64,000 nt of DNA from Ancylostoma caninum (GCA_037903475.1 JBAJFG010000501.1:124001-188000); one strand, 5' to 3'. Numbered from the stretch's first letter, positions 1 through 34,565 are shown. Made by a program: numbers and translations. Notes: generated by a model from the letters alone, not told the origin.

Positions 1-4531
<4,531 letters not shown>

Positions 4532-5267
4532 TTAAGCCTCTAAAATTTGAAAGGTTAAATGCTTGCTGCTTTATAAGGATTAAACACGAATAATTAAAAT
4601 AAATTAAGGAATTGCGCGAAAACACCCGTCACCTTTCAAAATGTAAATTTTCCCGCATTGCTTCAACAATGGCGCGCTGCGGGACCACAGCTGATCCACG
4701 CCGACACGTCCTTTACTTCAGGCAGTGCGTGGAAGAGGTACGGGATGCTTTTGATGGTTTTTTTTTATTTGACCGGAGTTCTTCCTGGTCATGGTATGGC
4801 AAATAGCGTGTTACTGGCTGATTCTGGAAAGGGGGTGTCATTGCTTTCTGTACCATGACCTCTTTTCCTATTTTTGACTACGTGGTGATTCCTGGTGTTT
4901 TTGATTGGGGCAAAACCTCAATGCAAAGGTAATATTTGACCAATACATAGTAAGCAGAGGCATCATGGTTCGTCGAAGCTGTTAGATACACTAGAGAAAT
5001 AGTTACATATCTCTATTCTCTGTGGTTGTTTCTACGAAAGATTAGTAGAATCCGGATATGGTAAATGTGAAAATGGGATTGCTGGTCACCTTCTTCTTAC
5101 AGTTTACTCGTAGAATAGAGACGTACCAATGGGAGACAGTGCTGGCCGCAAATGCAGCGGGAGGGGGGGAGGGGGGTATTTTCAAAGAGGGGACGCAGAC
5201 CGAAGGAATTCCGAAAAGATAAATAGTGAATTCAAAGGCTCGCAGTGCAAGCAAATATTTATATCGA
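4532..5267. other. Intergenic, one possible plus-strand open exon
   Basis: Bases about 4607-4735 stay open on the plus strand and end at AAGAG|GTACGG, a plausible donor whose phase would join the exon at 5692. No in-frame ATG opens that frame, so it may be chance. A G-rich run lies at about 5160-5178. Nothing else recognisable is present. Confidence 0.3.
4536..4550 (-). promoter_or_regulatory. Probable spliced-leader trans-splice acceptor of pole-1
   Basis: On the minus strand a T/A-rich stretch ending TTTTAG lies about 9 bases upstream of the pole-1 ATG. No upstream donor or 5' exon is apparent. This is the usual layout of an SL acceptor in nematodes. The call is inferred from context. Confidence 0.5.
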
Positions 5268-5512
5268 GGCAATTTATACTTACTAGATGCGTACATTCGC
5301 GTGCGTTTATGTGATGAAGCATAAGCCCAATCGCAGCCCTAACGCAGCGCTGACGGAGCTCAGACGTTCGCGGTTGTGACTTTGAGGTGGATGCAAAGTA
5401 ATTTCGTATAAGCTATGCATGCCGCGTTGACCGTTCGTCATGGGAAATCCTTCGCAAGCAAATGCGAGCGTCGGACGCGCTGCTCACCCACGCATCTAGT
5501 ATAGATTGCCCT
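5268..5512. mobile_element. Old copy of MITE family R1 (about 245 bp)
   Basis: Begins GGCAATTTATACT and ends with the near inverse AGTATAGATTGCCCT. The interior keeps the family landmarks: GCATGCCGCGTTGACC, GGGAAATCCTTCGCAAGC and several GCG/CGC-rich palindromic segments. It is clearly more diverged than the copies at 21660, 24427, 53276, 53790 and 54040, so it is probably an older insertion. Confidence 0.7.
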
Positions 5513-5691
5513 TCTACTATTTAAAAAGTGAATGTTAACTATGAAGATCAACCCTAAAATTATTTCAAAATGAATGGCAACTTCCTGATTATGAATGAAT
5601 CTGATAAAACCGGGTATAAATGAAACCATTTCAAGAATGACGCTCAAATCCTGAATGCATATTCTTCTTCTATCCATAGCTATCTTACCAG

Positions 5692-6105
5692 CTGTGCGAC
5701 CATTCGGTGTACCCGAGAGATGGGATGGACAATATCCGGTACCGTCTCTATTGCATCTTTGAGCATGGTGAACTCAAGGGGCTTTGTTCAGATAGTGGTG
5801 CCAGTGCTGGAACGGAAGGGGCACGCCTATATGCTCGCTGTGGATCGGTATGGTAACGGGGAAATCGCCTACAAGGCTGTGGCCGTCCTGTAAGTGCAGT
5901 CATTTTACCCCCTAGTGGCAGCTAAACACACTCTTTCAGAGTTAATCCTAATGAAATCCTGTTTGGAGAATTCCCTGTCGCTAACAATCCTAGCGAGCAG
6001 ACGGATTGTGCGTTCTTCGAAGGAAATCGCGGTTCAGTACGCAGTTGTCGGCAGTTCTTTCTAGTCTCGGCTGACTTCTGGAAGTACATTAATTCCTTAA
6101 CATAA
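5692..6105 (+). CDS. Possible small two-exon gene, function unknown
   Basis: An open exon (5692-5889) ends at a strong donor, GTCCT|GTAAGT. A 50-bp intron ends TTTCAG at 5939, and a second exon (5940-6105) continues exactly in frame to a TAA. About 120 residues result, including ERKGHAYMLAVDRYGNGEIA and, across the junction, AVLVNPNEILFGEFP, with four cysteines and a hydrophobic stretch in the first exon. Correct phase across such a short canonical intron is the main argument that it is real. The 5' end is unclear: acceptors exist at 5679 and 5691, and a first exon near 4607-4735 would be in phase but lacks an obvious ATG. I do not recognise the family. A second frame of exon 1 is also fairly open. 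Confidence 0.4.
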
Positions 6106-9100
6106 CTGTTAGGACGCTTAAAGGAAATATGAGGTGGATAGCCATTTCCAGAATAGAACGTACACCTTGGCGGTATGGATTCGAGAAGTGCCAGATGATA
6201 CAGTTCAGAGATTCAGTAGCAGTGCTTATAAAATAGTCAGTTCCTATCACATTCTTGAACTCTCAAGAACCACTAGTGGTAGAGGTTTAGTATGGTGAGA
6301 TAGAGTTAAGTTGGGAAGGGTTTATTTATTCCACAAAGCCAAGCACGGGCGTGATTTTGAGTTCTTCAGATAGGGTGTGTAGATAAATGGATGGAGTTCG
6401 CATACGTGCACTACATACACTACATTCATGGAAAATGATGGCTGCTACTCCAATATGCGGAATAGGAGAGCCTCCAAGTGTGAAGAGAACATAGACAACG
6501 AGACGGGCACTCCTGTCCATCCATTTCCAAGGATCTGGTGCTCAGTGGATGAGGAAAGTTCTAAACATTCTCTTGGCTGGCAATCGCTGAGATAGCCACA
6601 ATGGGAAACGATCCAAGCGGTGCAACGTGATAATCAATACGCATCCTTTCCACTGTCGCTGTCATTTCCATCGCGGGTTTATTTTGATTTACTTCGACTC
6701 TTAATTTACTCCAAGCCCTGTTGAATTTGTGATTAAAAAAAAGTACTTTATCCTATCATGCATTTGTACCAGTGTGAATTCCAAGGAATTCTTATAGGGG
6801 ATCGAATTATATATTTGCTAAGTTACCAATACTGTTTCATCCAGCGAGAGTTTATCAAGAATTTCTATAAATTTAACCTCAAATCAAATCAGTTCTCTTA
6901 TCTGCTCCACTGCCCGTTTCTTCAGAATTTTTCAACACATATTTCAGTGTTTTTTCGAGGGTGGTAAAGCTGCCACTGGTTGTAGAAATCCATCGAACAT
7001 TGTCCTTGGAACTCTTCAGAGGTTCCTTTGTTTTCATCCGACTCATCATTCATCCTATGACCCTCGCAAAACACTCCAAAACCACCTCGGCCGATTCCCA
7101 GGAAGTTCATGGTTGACCCCCCAGCTGCCCGTAGGGGCTTTTCAGTGAGCCCACAGTTGGCTCGTCTGATCTTTGTCGTTGGACAACTGTGGACTCATCG
7201 TGGAAGGTAGTCTGTAGTATAGAGGAAAGGACGGGTTTCCGGACCATGGATCGATAACTATAAGATGTATGATGTCATAATTTATTCGGTGGGATTAGAG
7301 AACGTTGCCTCTTGCAGTACGAGGCGATATCATACTAGGAATCATGTGAAAATAGTGTGAGAATTGATATTATGAGAGATAGATTGTACGGGGGCAATTC
7401 TTGTCCTGGGAATGCTGTAACTTTGATCATCAATCAATAAACATAATTCCTTCGAAGTTGGAGCTCGTTGTGATGGAGTCTGAAGTAAACAGAAAGGCTA
7501 CTGTTTTAGCGATATACTGGATCAGTGGAGTCCAAAATACATTGGAACATACTCCCGAATCACGGATTCTTTGTACTACATTGATAAAGACAACGAACGA
7601 GTGAGTGAACCGCCAACGCTGCGAGCATCCAGCTGCCATCAATAGGTATTCAGATCTGGATTGGCCATTTTCTCCAGAAAGTAAACGTTGGTGAGTACTC
7701 GTCGACGAAATTCGAAGTGCTTTGCGTTTCGAAGTACAAATACGACAAGATGTATGTTTGTTTTCTTTCTAGGAGAAGAAATTTTCATTCATTTCACTGA
7801 CTATTGTACGGGATACGCTTCCTTACACGCTGCAGCCAAGAGCACGCCGATCACTCCCGTTTCCTCCTGCATTATCCATATAGCAAATCCTGAGCCCATT
7901 GAGGCGTAATCAACCAATCACAAGTCTAGTGGTCACAGACGCAGAAGAGTCACGCCCTCACTTCAGTGTCTGCATAATCACCATTTCCCACGTTGACTGC
8001 GGCGCAAGGAAGCCGAAACAGATCACATTCAGTATTCATCGGACTTACTCCTATTCGAATATCGCATGCAAATGAAGATAGTATTCATTTTAGGCCATGA
8101 AGTGTGTTTGCCCATGGCTGCGTCGACACCATCTGCTCTAGTTATTTTCAATTGCAACTTCGGTCTATGATGGAATTTCGTTTTCTCCATGATATATCTC
8201 CATTAATTCATTAAAATCTGTACATAGCTGATTGATAAATAATTGTAGGCTTCTAAGGAAGTGTTTAAGGATGCTATAAAGCTCTGAGACTCGCACGAAT
8301 TTTTTTGGGAAAATTATCTAAAAACTAATATTTTAGCCCAAATTCCAGCAGGCACCAGCCTTTAAAGGAGAAGTATGAGACGGCAAAGGACTACAGGTGG
8401 TACGACGTGGACTTCCAAGAAATGTCGCAAAATCCAACTTTTTTTGAATATTTGAGGAGTATTGGCATGATTTTTCGAAAATTCATTGAATATATCGAAT
8501 TTTAAACGTTTACTTGAACAGAGGATCTCCTCATCTCGAGCATTCATCCAAAATGAAACTTCGCAGTCGCCCTCTTGCAAACATCGCCTTTTACCGCTTT
8601 CTGCGTGCGACTCCTTTTCTTAGATAATTGTCCCGCACTTCCGAAACTGTCACTGCAAGCTACTTATTTTGTGGAAAAAAAAACAATTTGATAAGATTAC
8701 TATTACTGATTACTTTGAGTGGTGATTGAACTTATATTGAAGGCATGGGTGATCGGTTGTATGCAGTCACTTCTGCGATTTTTTTTGTGGAAACGGGTGA
8801 ATGCAATACGTAAGAATTGTGAATAATGGCTCAAATACGCATATCCTGCATCTCACCTGGCACATACCCCAAATACAAATTGGCGATACGTCCTCGAAAA
8901 GTTGGGATAACATTGATCCTATTCTACAAGTATACTCCGAAGTTCCATACCACGTCGAGATCGACGTTATCCCTTGGTACCCAGCCAAAAATTCGGGACA
9001 CGCCCCCAGAGATTCACTGCAACACGTCTACACCTCCCTCCCAGAAATACCCGATCTCTCAACAGAAAATCAGTTTATTAGTTCGTCATTTCCGAATTTC

Positions 9101-12069
9101 CATGAGTTTTTGCCGTAGTTCTACATTCGATAGTTTATTAGGGCTTCTGACAGATTTTTTTCGTTGTGTCCGTTTCTCATATTTTTGTTGTAATATGTCA
9201 TTCAGCGTGGAATTCTCACTCACAAATTAATAAATCCTGGGCTGGTCTTCGCTAAACAAGAGAAACTGCGTGGTTGACCTCAAGTGTTCTGCATTAGGTC
9301 CACAAATAGCCCACAGTTGTTCGTCGATTAGCCTGTGGTTGGTGTACCCGATTTTTTAATCATGGTATGAAGGCGGCCCTATGACAGAACGAATATTCAG
9401 AGCACATTTGAGATGAAATAATCGACTATTCGAACAAATGGACTTTCTTCCTTCTCCAATAACCGTACTATCACGATAGTAAAATCTCGGGAATCGATCC
9501 ATACCACCACACTCAAGATATGTCATATTTATAATCTCAAGGGTAAGAATAATACAAAGTATTTTTACACGTATGATGTAACAAACATACATATCAACAT
9601 GATCGTACACAGCACAGGAGTCATTATCACGACGCTAAGTAATGTTGGTCTTAAAACAAGCAGAATAAATACAATAGCAACCAGCAAACGCTTGAAAACC
9701 ACTAGAAATCTGAAAACTCGACGAGAAACATAAAAGGATGTTAGATCGAGGTTAAGCTGAAATTGGCTGTGACTGGCACCGAAGAACTGAAAGGTTGAGA
9801 GTTAGGCGTTTGCAATGCAATGCTCCTTAGGAAAAGCTCGGAGGACTAGCGTTGATGCTGCAACTCAAAACTCAAACGAATACATGTAATACTAGTAATA
9901 TTAGGTGAAAAACGTATGCAACGTGTATGTAAATCCCGTTTCAGCGAAGCGTAAGGCGGAGATAAGGAATTGCGAGACGAAAAGTGATCGATAAATCGAT
10001 TGATGTGGACGAAACGATGAGAAAAATATGGAAAGGCTATGAGTAGAAGTTTCCAGTTCGACGAGCATTCAGCTCATTCTCCTTCTCTCGACGTTGCGGA
10101 CTATTCAAGCCGTTCATGTATTGCGGTGCCTCATAGCCTTCGTCCATATCAGCTGAAATGCGTCACGACAATATCGGTTGGACAGCAGGATAACAACAAT
10201 GCACCAATTGGGAAACAATGGAGCGGCTCAGCGTGCGCTGCTTCGAATCCAAAGGAGCTGTTTTTTTCCTTTCTAGTCTAACAAATCGCATAACGACACA
10301 TGTGAAGTGAAGTGAGATGAGAGGAATTCAGTCAACAGAGTCAGTCGCGACACGACGTTCGAATGACACGACATCACGGTCATCCAGTCGATTAACCACT
10401 CTATGCATTCTCATACACGAGCTCGCAGCATGCATCCACCATTGGCGGCGGCAGGGGATTGGCACGACTTCTAGGATCAGCTGTTGCTCGGATAAGCTCC
10501 GCCCCGTGTAAAATCGAGCGAGTTAGATGGGAACCTACCAGACGCAAAAAATGGGATTTTCGCTAAGGCCAATCACTTTCAGATACGAGGAAAAATAGCA
10601 AGTAAAACGAGCGCTATCGAGCTTTTACAAGTATTTTTATGGGCGGAGCTTACCCAAATCAACAGCTTCCCCAAGAAATTCATGCCTCTCCCTGAACAAG
10701 TACACCACCACCACAATAACCAATTTGATGTATGCAACAAAATCTCAGCTTATGATAATATTTGGATCATCTAGAACTGAAAACAAACAACCGACGGCTA
10801 GTAGCCGAACAGAATGCGGGTAATAGCCATGCACTTACTAGGTTAACACCCACATGCTGTTCGATTCTCACCGAGTATGGCTTGTTTATCTAAACAAAGG
10901 CAACAAAAAATACATAAGAACTAAATAAATCACAACAACAACAACCTATCTCTCTTGTTCGGCGAGTAGCGGCAACATTGTGTGAGATTACCAGTCATTT
11001 AGAGAAATAGGCAACTAAGGCAGTCGACGTAGGTTTTCGAGTACGTCGTTGACACTGCTGTGGAAGCCAAGAAAACACAACAAAAACCGACTACACAAGT
11101 GCCGACTACTTTTTTAAGAAAGCACTTGAGTTAGCTGACACAATCGAAAAGCTCTTTTCTATGAACTAAAATACTTTGCTTGTAAGACTAATTTAGTTAG
11201 TGAATTTTCAACTAGAGGCATCGTGCGACAGTATCACATCAAAGGCACATAAACCTACAGGTAAAACTGAGGGAAACGAAGGAATTATGTATAACATGAT
11301 CAGCAGCAACGAAAGGCGAGTGTCAGTGATTCTCAGCCCGGAGGCTATGCATACAATCACACTCAAATAGCTCACACTTTAGTGGTTCATAATTATCCAG
11401 CACTTTCAGCTCTACGAAAAGATTGATGAAATTTCAAAACCGAGCTTGTCAAAAAATTCACCCGGCGAGTCTCCATGAACAACCGAACTTTTCTATTTTC
11501 TAACTATAGCGCGTTCAACGATGAAGGCAGCTTCTGAGGCGTGAATCTTCAAGTCTTCTTCCACAGCTCCTAGAGAGTTCATACTTTTTGAATTGGTGGA
11601 GCTCAGTGTGGCATGTTCAGAAAATCTTATAAATACGTATTCATGTTAAGCAAATGTCAGCGTTTTAGGGAAGATGTATAGTACAAATGTGGACGTTTCC
11701 ATGAACAAAATAAGTAGAAAAAAGCTCGATAATTATGTACCACCCTAGCAAATTTACTGGCTCAGCTAGTTGACTTTGTGTGATTCTCAAAAACAAAATA
11801 GGAAATTTTTCGAGTGACATTACAATATCAAAAGCAGTGCGATTTGAAGTGAGCATTCTAAATTGTGTGTTTCTACATTGTGATCGTGCTTTGTATAGTA
11901 GAGAAAAGTCCACGCGTATTGTTTATGGAATTCATTGATGGAAAAAGATTCATGGATACCAGCTTTTTACGCAACACTCTCATGCTTTTCAACAAAAAGG
12001 GCATCTGGCAAATAATGATGAGTTCTGGCACATAAACTGTGAAAGTTCAACTTTAGAGCCACTACAACT
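6106..12069. other. Long intergenic region, no supported gene
   Basis: About 6 kb with many stops in all frames. The longest plus-strand ORFs, at 8801-9118 and 8826-9230, overlap in different frames and show no family signature. Nothing else could be supported. It probably holds 3' flanks, old repeats and possibly unrecognised exons. Confidence 0.4.
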
Positions 12070-12614
12070 TATAGGGGTATGAAAAAGTTTCCGGCCTGAA
12101 CTACTTCCAAAAGCTCTACAGCGACGAAATTTTGTTGTAATAAAATATAGGTCCCTCGAACACGATACACTTTTCTTAGCTCAATTCCAATTTTCTGAAC
12201 CGCTCAAAGAACTCTTTTTATCACATGAGGCAGAGTATCTTCCAAAAGCCAACTTCAGCTCGTTTTCGTCCCTGAATCTCATGGCTCGAAGATGCTGCTT
12301 CAAAATTAAAGACAGAAAATAGTTGTTGGGTGCCAGGGCCGGACTATAGGATGTGTGATCCAATGATTCGAATCCACGTTCTTCTGTGGCAGCAACCGGA
12401 GCTCGTGATCTCTGAACGGGTGCGCCGTCCACAAGCACGAAAATTTCACCCTGGTTAGGCTAGGAAAAACTGCCATGATTTTTGAACGAGTCATCTTGAG
12501 AACATCAAACTTGGCATGGTGGCTTTGAAGACTTCAGGCTACACGAGCGCTTTTAAAGTTTTGAGAAAAAAGGGATGGAACAGGTCGAGGCCGGGAACTT
12601 TTTGATACACCTAT
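12070..12614 (-). mobile_element. Deleted mariner-type transposon
   Basis: Terminal inverted repeats of about 30 bp: TATAGGGGTATGAAAAAGTT at 12070 and its diverged inverse ending AACTTTTTGATACACCTATA at 12614, each ending in TA (the mariner target). Between them, on the minus strand at 12181-12438, is the C-terminal third of a mariner transposase: a degenerate PVAATEERGFESLDH segment, then HTSYSPALAPNNYFLSLILK, the usual YSPDLAPSDYHLF region carrying the last catalytic Asp of the DDD triad (replaced by Ala here), then QHLRAMRFRDENELK. Full mariners are about 1.3 kb. This copy is about 545 bp and lacks the DNA-binding N-terminus and most of the catalytic core, so it is non-autonomous and dead. 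Confidence 0.88.
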
Positions 12615-13662
12615 AAGATGAGAATGAAAATGCTGACTTCTCGATGCTGAAAATGATCTCGCTACTCCTACCCGAACGTACTGACAGCATGGAGAATGAA
12701 AACACTAACAGCGCTTCTCAAAACTGCAATGGAGCTAAAATGTATCACGAAATTTCGCTGAATTCGATGTAGAAATCAGCCCGTATTTCGCGTGTTAAAT
12801 CAACAGCCTTGTTCACTGGTAAACAAGCATGAAGATCGTTACAATTTCTTTAGCTATATTTGAGAATCACGATGCATTCATGCAGTCAAACGACAAGCGT
12901 TTTCCTCCACCAGAACATATTCCATTTCATAGACAAACACTACAGATCATGCTGTGTACAGTGAAGAGTTAATAATTTGTTAATATGCATCATGCTATTA
13001 ATCGACATTGAATCAAGAAGCATTTGGCAATCTTTCTGGTCCACAACTTTCGAATTATTGTAGATCCTTTAAGGAATAAGAGGAAAAAAAAACACGAGAA
13101 AATGGACTAAAAAAATAGTTTTTTAATCGATGAAGTGTAGATTGAACCGCTCAAAAACACAACAAAAAAAATTCTAAAGGTTTTCTTCTGAAGAAGTACG
13201 GATAATTCGGCGGATAAGGGGATGCAAGACATGTGGACTAGCTTATTCGCTTAATCCAGGTTTATACACTTCCATTTCCCGGGCAATATGAGAAATTTTT
13301 TTCAGGAGCTCTGGCTAACTTCTCTTTTCTTCCCGAGACTGTTTTATGGATTCCTTCTTCGATAGCAATTTATAATTTTACAGCTGGTAAATGGTGGATA
13401 AGCTGCGATAACTCGAAGCAAATCTACTGCAACTGAGCTTTCCGGATTAGATGAACTCAAAACAACCATGCACCTCTAGCACTCCACCAGGTCCTGTCGC
13501 GACAATTCTGTTCACCATCAGTTACGAACACCATGCGTTCTATGTACAGATAAAGGTACCAAACAAAGGACATACAGTGTGCATGTGAGTGTTCATGCTG
13601 GCATGCGGGGGTGAGTGGAAGCGGGGGTTTGCGAAGTGTCAGTTCACGGGGCAGCGTGGCTT
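12615..13662. other. Intergenic, 3' side of ced-1
   Basis: A/T-rich, stops in all frames, no recognisable element. It should contain the ced-1 3' UTR and poly(A) signal on the minus strand, but I could not choose a site with confidence. Confidence 0.4.
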
Positions 13663-30441
<16,779 letters not shown>

Positions 30442-30494
30442 CGTGGACTGTGAGAACGGTCGGGAAGGAGGTCAGACCTGCGAGACCCTGTGCG

Positions 30495-30510
30495 GCAGTT
30501 TCTGAAATAG
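30495..30510 (-). promoter_or_regulatory. ced-1: Probable spliced-leader acceptor of ced-1
   Basis: On the minus strand TTCTATTTCAG lies about 61 bases upstream of the ced-1 ATG with no coding sequence between. This is a good nematode 3' splice site, consistent with trans-splicing onto a short 5' UTR. Confidence 0.5.
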
Positions 30511-31189
30511 AAGCTAAATAGAAATAGAAGCTATCAAAAAATGTTTCCACAATGGATTCGATCCTAGCGCAGTAGCACGATTATGTACTATGTGGAAAAG
30601 ATATCTGAAGACGAACAGTCACACATTTCTAGCTGTTCACTAAAAAAACACTTATGAAACTGAGAAAAACAACTAAAGGATTTCAGCAGCATCAGTCTTC
30701 TTATTTTAGCTACAGAAGATATCGAACAGCAGTAGGGTTTGTGGTCACGAGAAGTTCAAACACCAAAGTGCAACAAGCACTACGGTTAATTCAGGGGAAT
30801 AAACGATGTGCCAATGTAAACAGGACAAGTATGAGATCCAGAGACAAATAACACTATGAATAAGCTCAATTTCTCAGAATTATGGTGAAGGAAGCTTCAT
30901 GAACATGGATTTATTCCGTAGTCGTAAGGCACTCAGAACACACCTATAGAGGTGTAAATTTCTAGGATTTTGACTCGTTGGAAATGAAGAAAGACTAGAA
31001 GTTTCAATGCTGAAAGAGAAAAAGACGTAATTAACTCAGACAAATAATTTCGAATGATTTTATATGTCGAAAAGTCAGATTATTTGATTCCTTGAAGCTA
31101 TACATGCGAAATATCAAAAGAATCGTACTTTCTACATTTTTAATTACCCGAACATATGAATAATCAATGAATGCTAACATGGAAAAAAA
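30511..31189. other. Intergenic between ced-1 and the secreted-protein block
   Basis: A/T-rich, no gene seen. It probably contains the divergent upstream regions of ced-1. Confidence 0.4.
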
Positions 31190-31960
31190 GGGCCAAGAAA
31201 AGCATAATAAAAATTAGCACTCTGTTGGCGGAGTGGATGTGCTATCTAGCAACAGCAAAGCATGCCGCATTTAGTGGCAGAAAATAGGAGCTGCTGTCTC
31301 TCTCAGCAGCAAAGATGATTATCGACAAAACATATGATATTTGGGTGATGTATCGGAAATGTTTACTTAATCAGCACTCCTGCAATCACATGTAATCGAT
31401 TGCATACTTGCACCCAGCACTGCAATCTCTCTTATTCTACCGTGTTCCTTTGCGAAAAATATATAGAGAAGATAGTACTACTTTCCGCAACAGTTCATGG
31501 ATTTGTGCTCCCTAAAGCGGAACTGGAGTGCCCGACTAGCATAATTCCAGTATCCAATAAAATGCGTGCAGGAAGTGCAGCAAGAAACATATGAAACTCG
31601 CAGAAAAATCCTCTTCTTAAATGAAAGCACGGAAGATTGCTCTGAGAACCTGCAAAAGATGATGGATTGATAATAAGCCAGCTGCGGATGAAATCCAAGA
31701 AAAACTAAGTAGCGGTCAAGTAAGATCAATTGCAGCAGCTAGAAGACTAAAGAGAGCACTTGCCATCGAACCGCCAATCCAGTTTTGTGGAAATCGAGTG
31801 GAAAGATAATCTTTTCCCATTTATTAGGGAACATAGGCTGTAGATATACGTATCGAGCGACACCTACACACTTATATCTCACGTGCACAGCAGCGAGAAA
31901 TTAGGCAATTAAGGGAGCACATAGCTCCGAAAGCGATTATAATCGTTAAATTAGGATTTT

Positions 31961-31976
31961 CACGCTCGATAAAAGG
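31961..31976 (+). promoter_or_regulatory. Candidate core promoter (TATA-like) of the first small secreted gene
   Basis: CACGCTCGATAAAAGG lies about 36 bases before the ATG at 32012. The duplicate gene has CACGCTCAATAAAAG at 38189-38203, at a similar distance. Conservation of this segment and its position suggests a TATA-type element and a very short 5' UTR. Confidence 0.4.
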
Positions 31977-32011
31977 AGGTCGGTAATGTGTTCGCCGTGG
32001 ACTGGTCAACC

Positions 32012-32823
32012 ATGCTCGCTGCTGGTATGCTCGCGGTAAGCTCCTTTTGTCCTAGAACAATCTTGTGATTCAAACATGCAGTATCACCACTTTATGAGAT
32101 TCTGTGGCTTTTGCAGGCCTTCTGCCTCTTCCCACTGATCATAGGATCCGCACCTCATTGTGAGGATGCTGCTTTTCCTACGGATAAAAGCATCAGAAAC
32201 CTCTTGCACAAAGAAATTTCAGGGAAAATGTCGAGTAGTCCGGTTTGTTTGCAAACAAAACTTCCCTAGCAAAATTTACATGACAAATTATTACGGTCCC
32301 ATTAACACCCGAATCCGGCAATGTACTTCACACGTACTTTTAGTCATACGACTGCGATCTTGAGGACAAAGCTCAAACGAAATTCTACCTCCTGGGTGAT
32401 GATGATGACGGGGCGATGTCGATGAAAACCGTTGACACGTGAGGTTTCACAGAATAAGGAGCGCGCATAAAAGTCAAATATGGAACGTATTCTTGGATAT
32501 ACTACTGATACAACTCCATGATGAATATTACATGTTTTTCTCTATAGCACGATGTCAACCAGCAACGAAGATTTTGTGAAGGAGTCTGTTAACAAATGGG
32601 CAGAAAGATTGGGCGCGGTGGGCATTCATTTCTATTCTATAATACAGCCGTTTTCTATTCAGTGCTTAATCAAATTGCAAAGCTATTACAGAAAATAAAA
32701 ACTATCTTCTTTATGCAAACTTAATAATTACAGATAACTGCAACGAAGTTCGGCTGCACCTTCGTTGAGACAGATCATGATGGCAAAGTCGAAAAACGCA
32801 CACTTGGTTGCCTTTTTGCTTGA
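32012..32823 (+). CDS. Small secreted protein, miniature CAP/ASP-like family, paralogue 1
   Basis: Five exons: 32012-32035, 32117-32242, 32344-32438, 32548-32617, 32734-32823; about 134 residues. It begins with a signal peptide (MLAAGMLAAFCLFPLIIG), then APHCEDAAFPTDK, a charged helix-like segment ending ISGKM, SYDCDLEDKAQ, an acidic linker GDDDDGA, a helix EDFVKESVNKWAERLG, then KFGCTFVETD and LGCLFA at the C-terminus. Four cysteines remain after cleavage. In order this matches landmarks of hookworm ASP/CAP proteins: N-terminal Cys, YDCELE...A, the amphipathic KAWW.EL helix and IGC...Y.VC. The central GEN and HYTQMVW parts are missing. The secreted role is inferred; molecular function is unknown. 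Intron phases equal those of the two paralogues. Confidence 0.82.
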
Positions 32824-34469
32824 AATTGTTATGTGGTTTCCACATAGATAAAAGAAAAGTTCGTTAAATTCATTGTTGGAAAGAGATGGCTGATGAGAAA
32901 TGGTGCAACACAGGAAGATATTTATTATGCCAAAGAGGTGTTCGAGAAAATAGTCTCGTTTACTGCCGTAAGTATCCGCAATTCCCGCAATTCACGTCAA
33001 ATGAACAAGATCCCTCCTGAATTCGCACTGTGTGTGGTCTTTCCATTCCGTCAGCATTGGAAAATTGCGCACAAAACTTAATCTTCATTTGCAATAACAT
33101 GCACCCATTTCTAGCCACTGGGATATAATATCTTGTACGTCAACGTAGCCACTTCGGAAACTGGGAATTCGGATTCAATCTTATTGTAGTTTTACATATT
33201 TACGCGTTAACCCAGCTTGGTCACTACGGGTATAAATGCTATATAGTTATTACGGATACTTCATGGAACAACAAACAACGATTGGCAAGGAAGTAAATGG
33301 GAAAATTCTATGGACAAGATTTGCAATAATAAGTTGTTATGTGACGTGACCAAATACATATGCATTGCATCAAAAATCATAGCCAAGATGAAGAATATGG
33401 AATTTAGCTGGTTTTCGCTGTCAAAAAATGTGAAATGAGAACAATGAATATAAAGCAACTGTTCAATAGGAAAATCTGATCTAGAGATAGATTAATGAAA
33501 AACCTCAAAGGAAAGAGATTCAAAAACCTTTTACAACTGTACTAGCTCTTGGAGGTGATTAGCGAGGTACTGGAGTTATCTCAGAAAATAGGAGCAATCG
33601 TGAAAATCTGCTAAGGGTCCAAGAAGGGTACTGATAATTGAAGCACATCAGGCTGTGTTTCGTTGTTAGTGCAATGATAATTTGCAACTGCCGTGCAGAT
33701 AAATTCTGACACAGAGAACGATGCTCACTTCGGTAAAAAAAAATCCAAAAAAATGTCAAGCTTAGCAACAGCTGAAGCAAATGCATAAAAAATTAAAAGA
33801 TTGATGAAATGAGCCCTCAGAGAAGGGAAGCGAGCAATTACATGAAGAACAGGACCTTAAAAATTCCTAAGCTGGTGGTAAAAAGAAGAACTTCGAGCAT
33901 GAGGATAACAAATGATATAATAGCCCGAAAAACAAAAGCAACAGGAACCCGAAAAACAGAAAATGTGGAGAGGCTATTACGGTGAAAAGAACTTGACAGC
34001 ATCCAGTAATCATAGAATCCCAAGAAAAATAGTAATGGAAACTGGGAAATTCCTTGATTTAGCAGCTTTCGAATTTAAAAATCAAAGTTCTTACTTTCCC
34101 TCCGAATTGGTGGTAACACAAGGAAAAACAGGAAAAAAAAAACGAGAGCATGATGAAGGAACAATGGTAGAGCAGAGCTGCGTGACCATCTAAGAAGGGG
34201 AAATATATTTGAGAAGATGAAGCAATGAAATCTTAATTTAGAACCATTCAGACCCTGTCAGTGCGATACGAAGGTGGTCCACTAGGCATGTCATAAAAAA
34301 GAAACAACCGATGAAACTTCTTTTAATGTGAAAAAAGAGAGAAACCACTGAAAAAAAAACAAAAAAAAGATAATATATGCCAAGAAAGGAAAAAAACTCG
34401 TACAAAGTAGAAATAACAAAAAGTAAGAGCGATGAAACAGAAAGGCGAAATGACAAAGAACTACAGCAT

Positions 34470-34565
34470 ATACCACGACCAGATAATCCCAAATGCGCAA
34501 CAAATTGTCTTGTGCAGCAATGACCCAGCGCCGGCAATTGTCGACACCTATACGGCTAGGCTGAA
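34470..34565 (-). pseudogene. Conserved exon-like segment in duplicated block (copy A)
   Basis: On the minus strand this encodes VDNCRRWVIAAQDNLLRIWDY after a TTTCAG-type acceptor (about 34562). Copy B (43435-43505) gives the same peptide with one change (CWRW). Some 50 of 53 bases agree, more than the flanking duplicated DNA. It may be a relic exon of a minus-strand gene carried in the block. I do not recognise the family. Confidence 0.35.

Noticed and set aside
8801..9230. Two overlapping plus-strand ORFs of 105 and 134 codons
   Set aside because: Different frames, no splice context, no family signature, low-complexity Ser/Pro composition.
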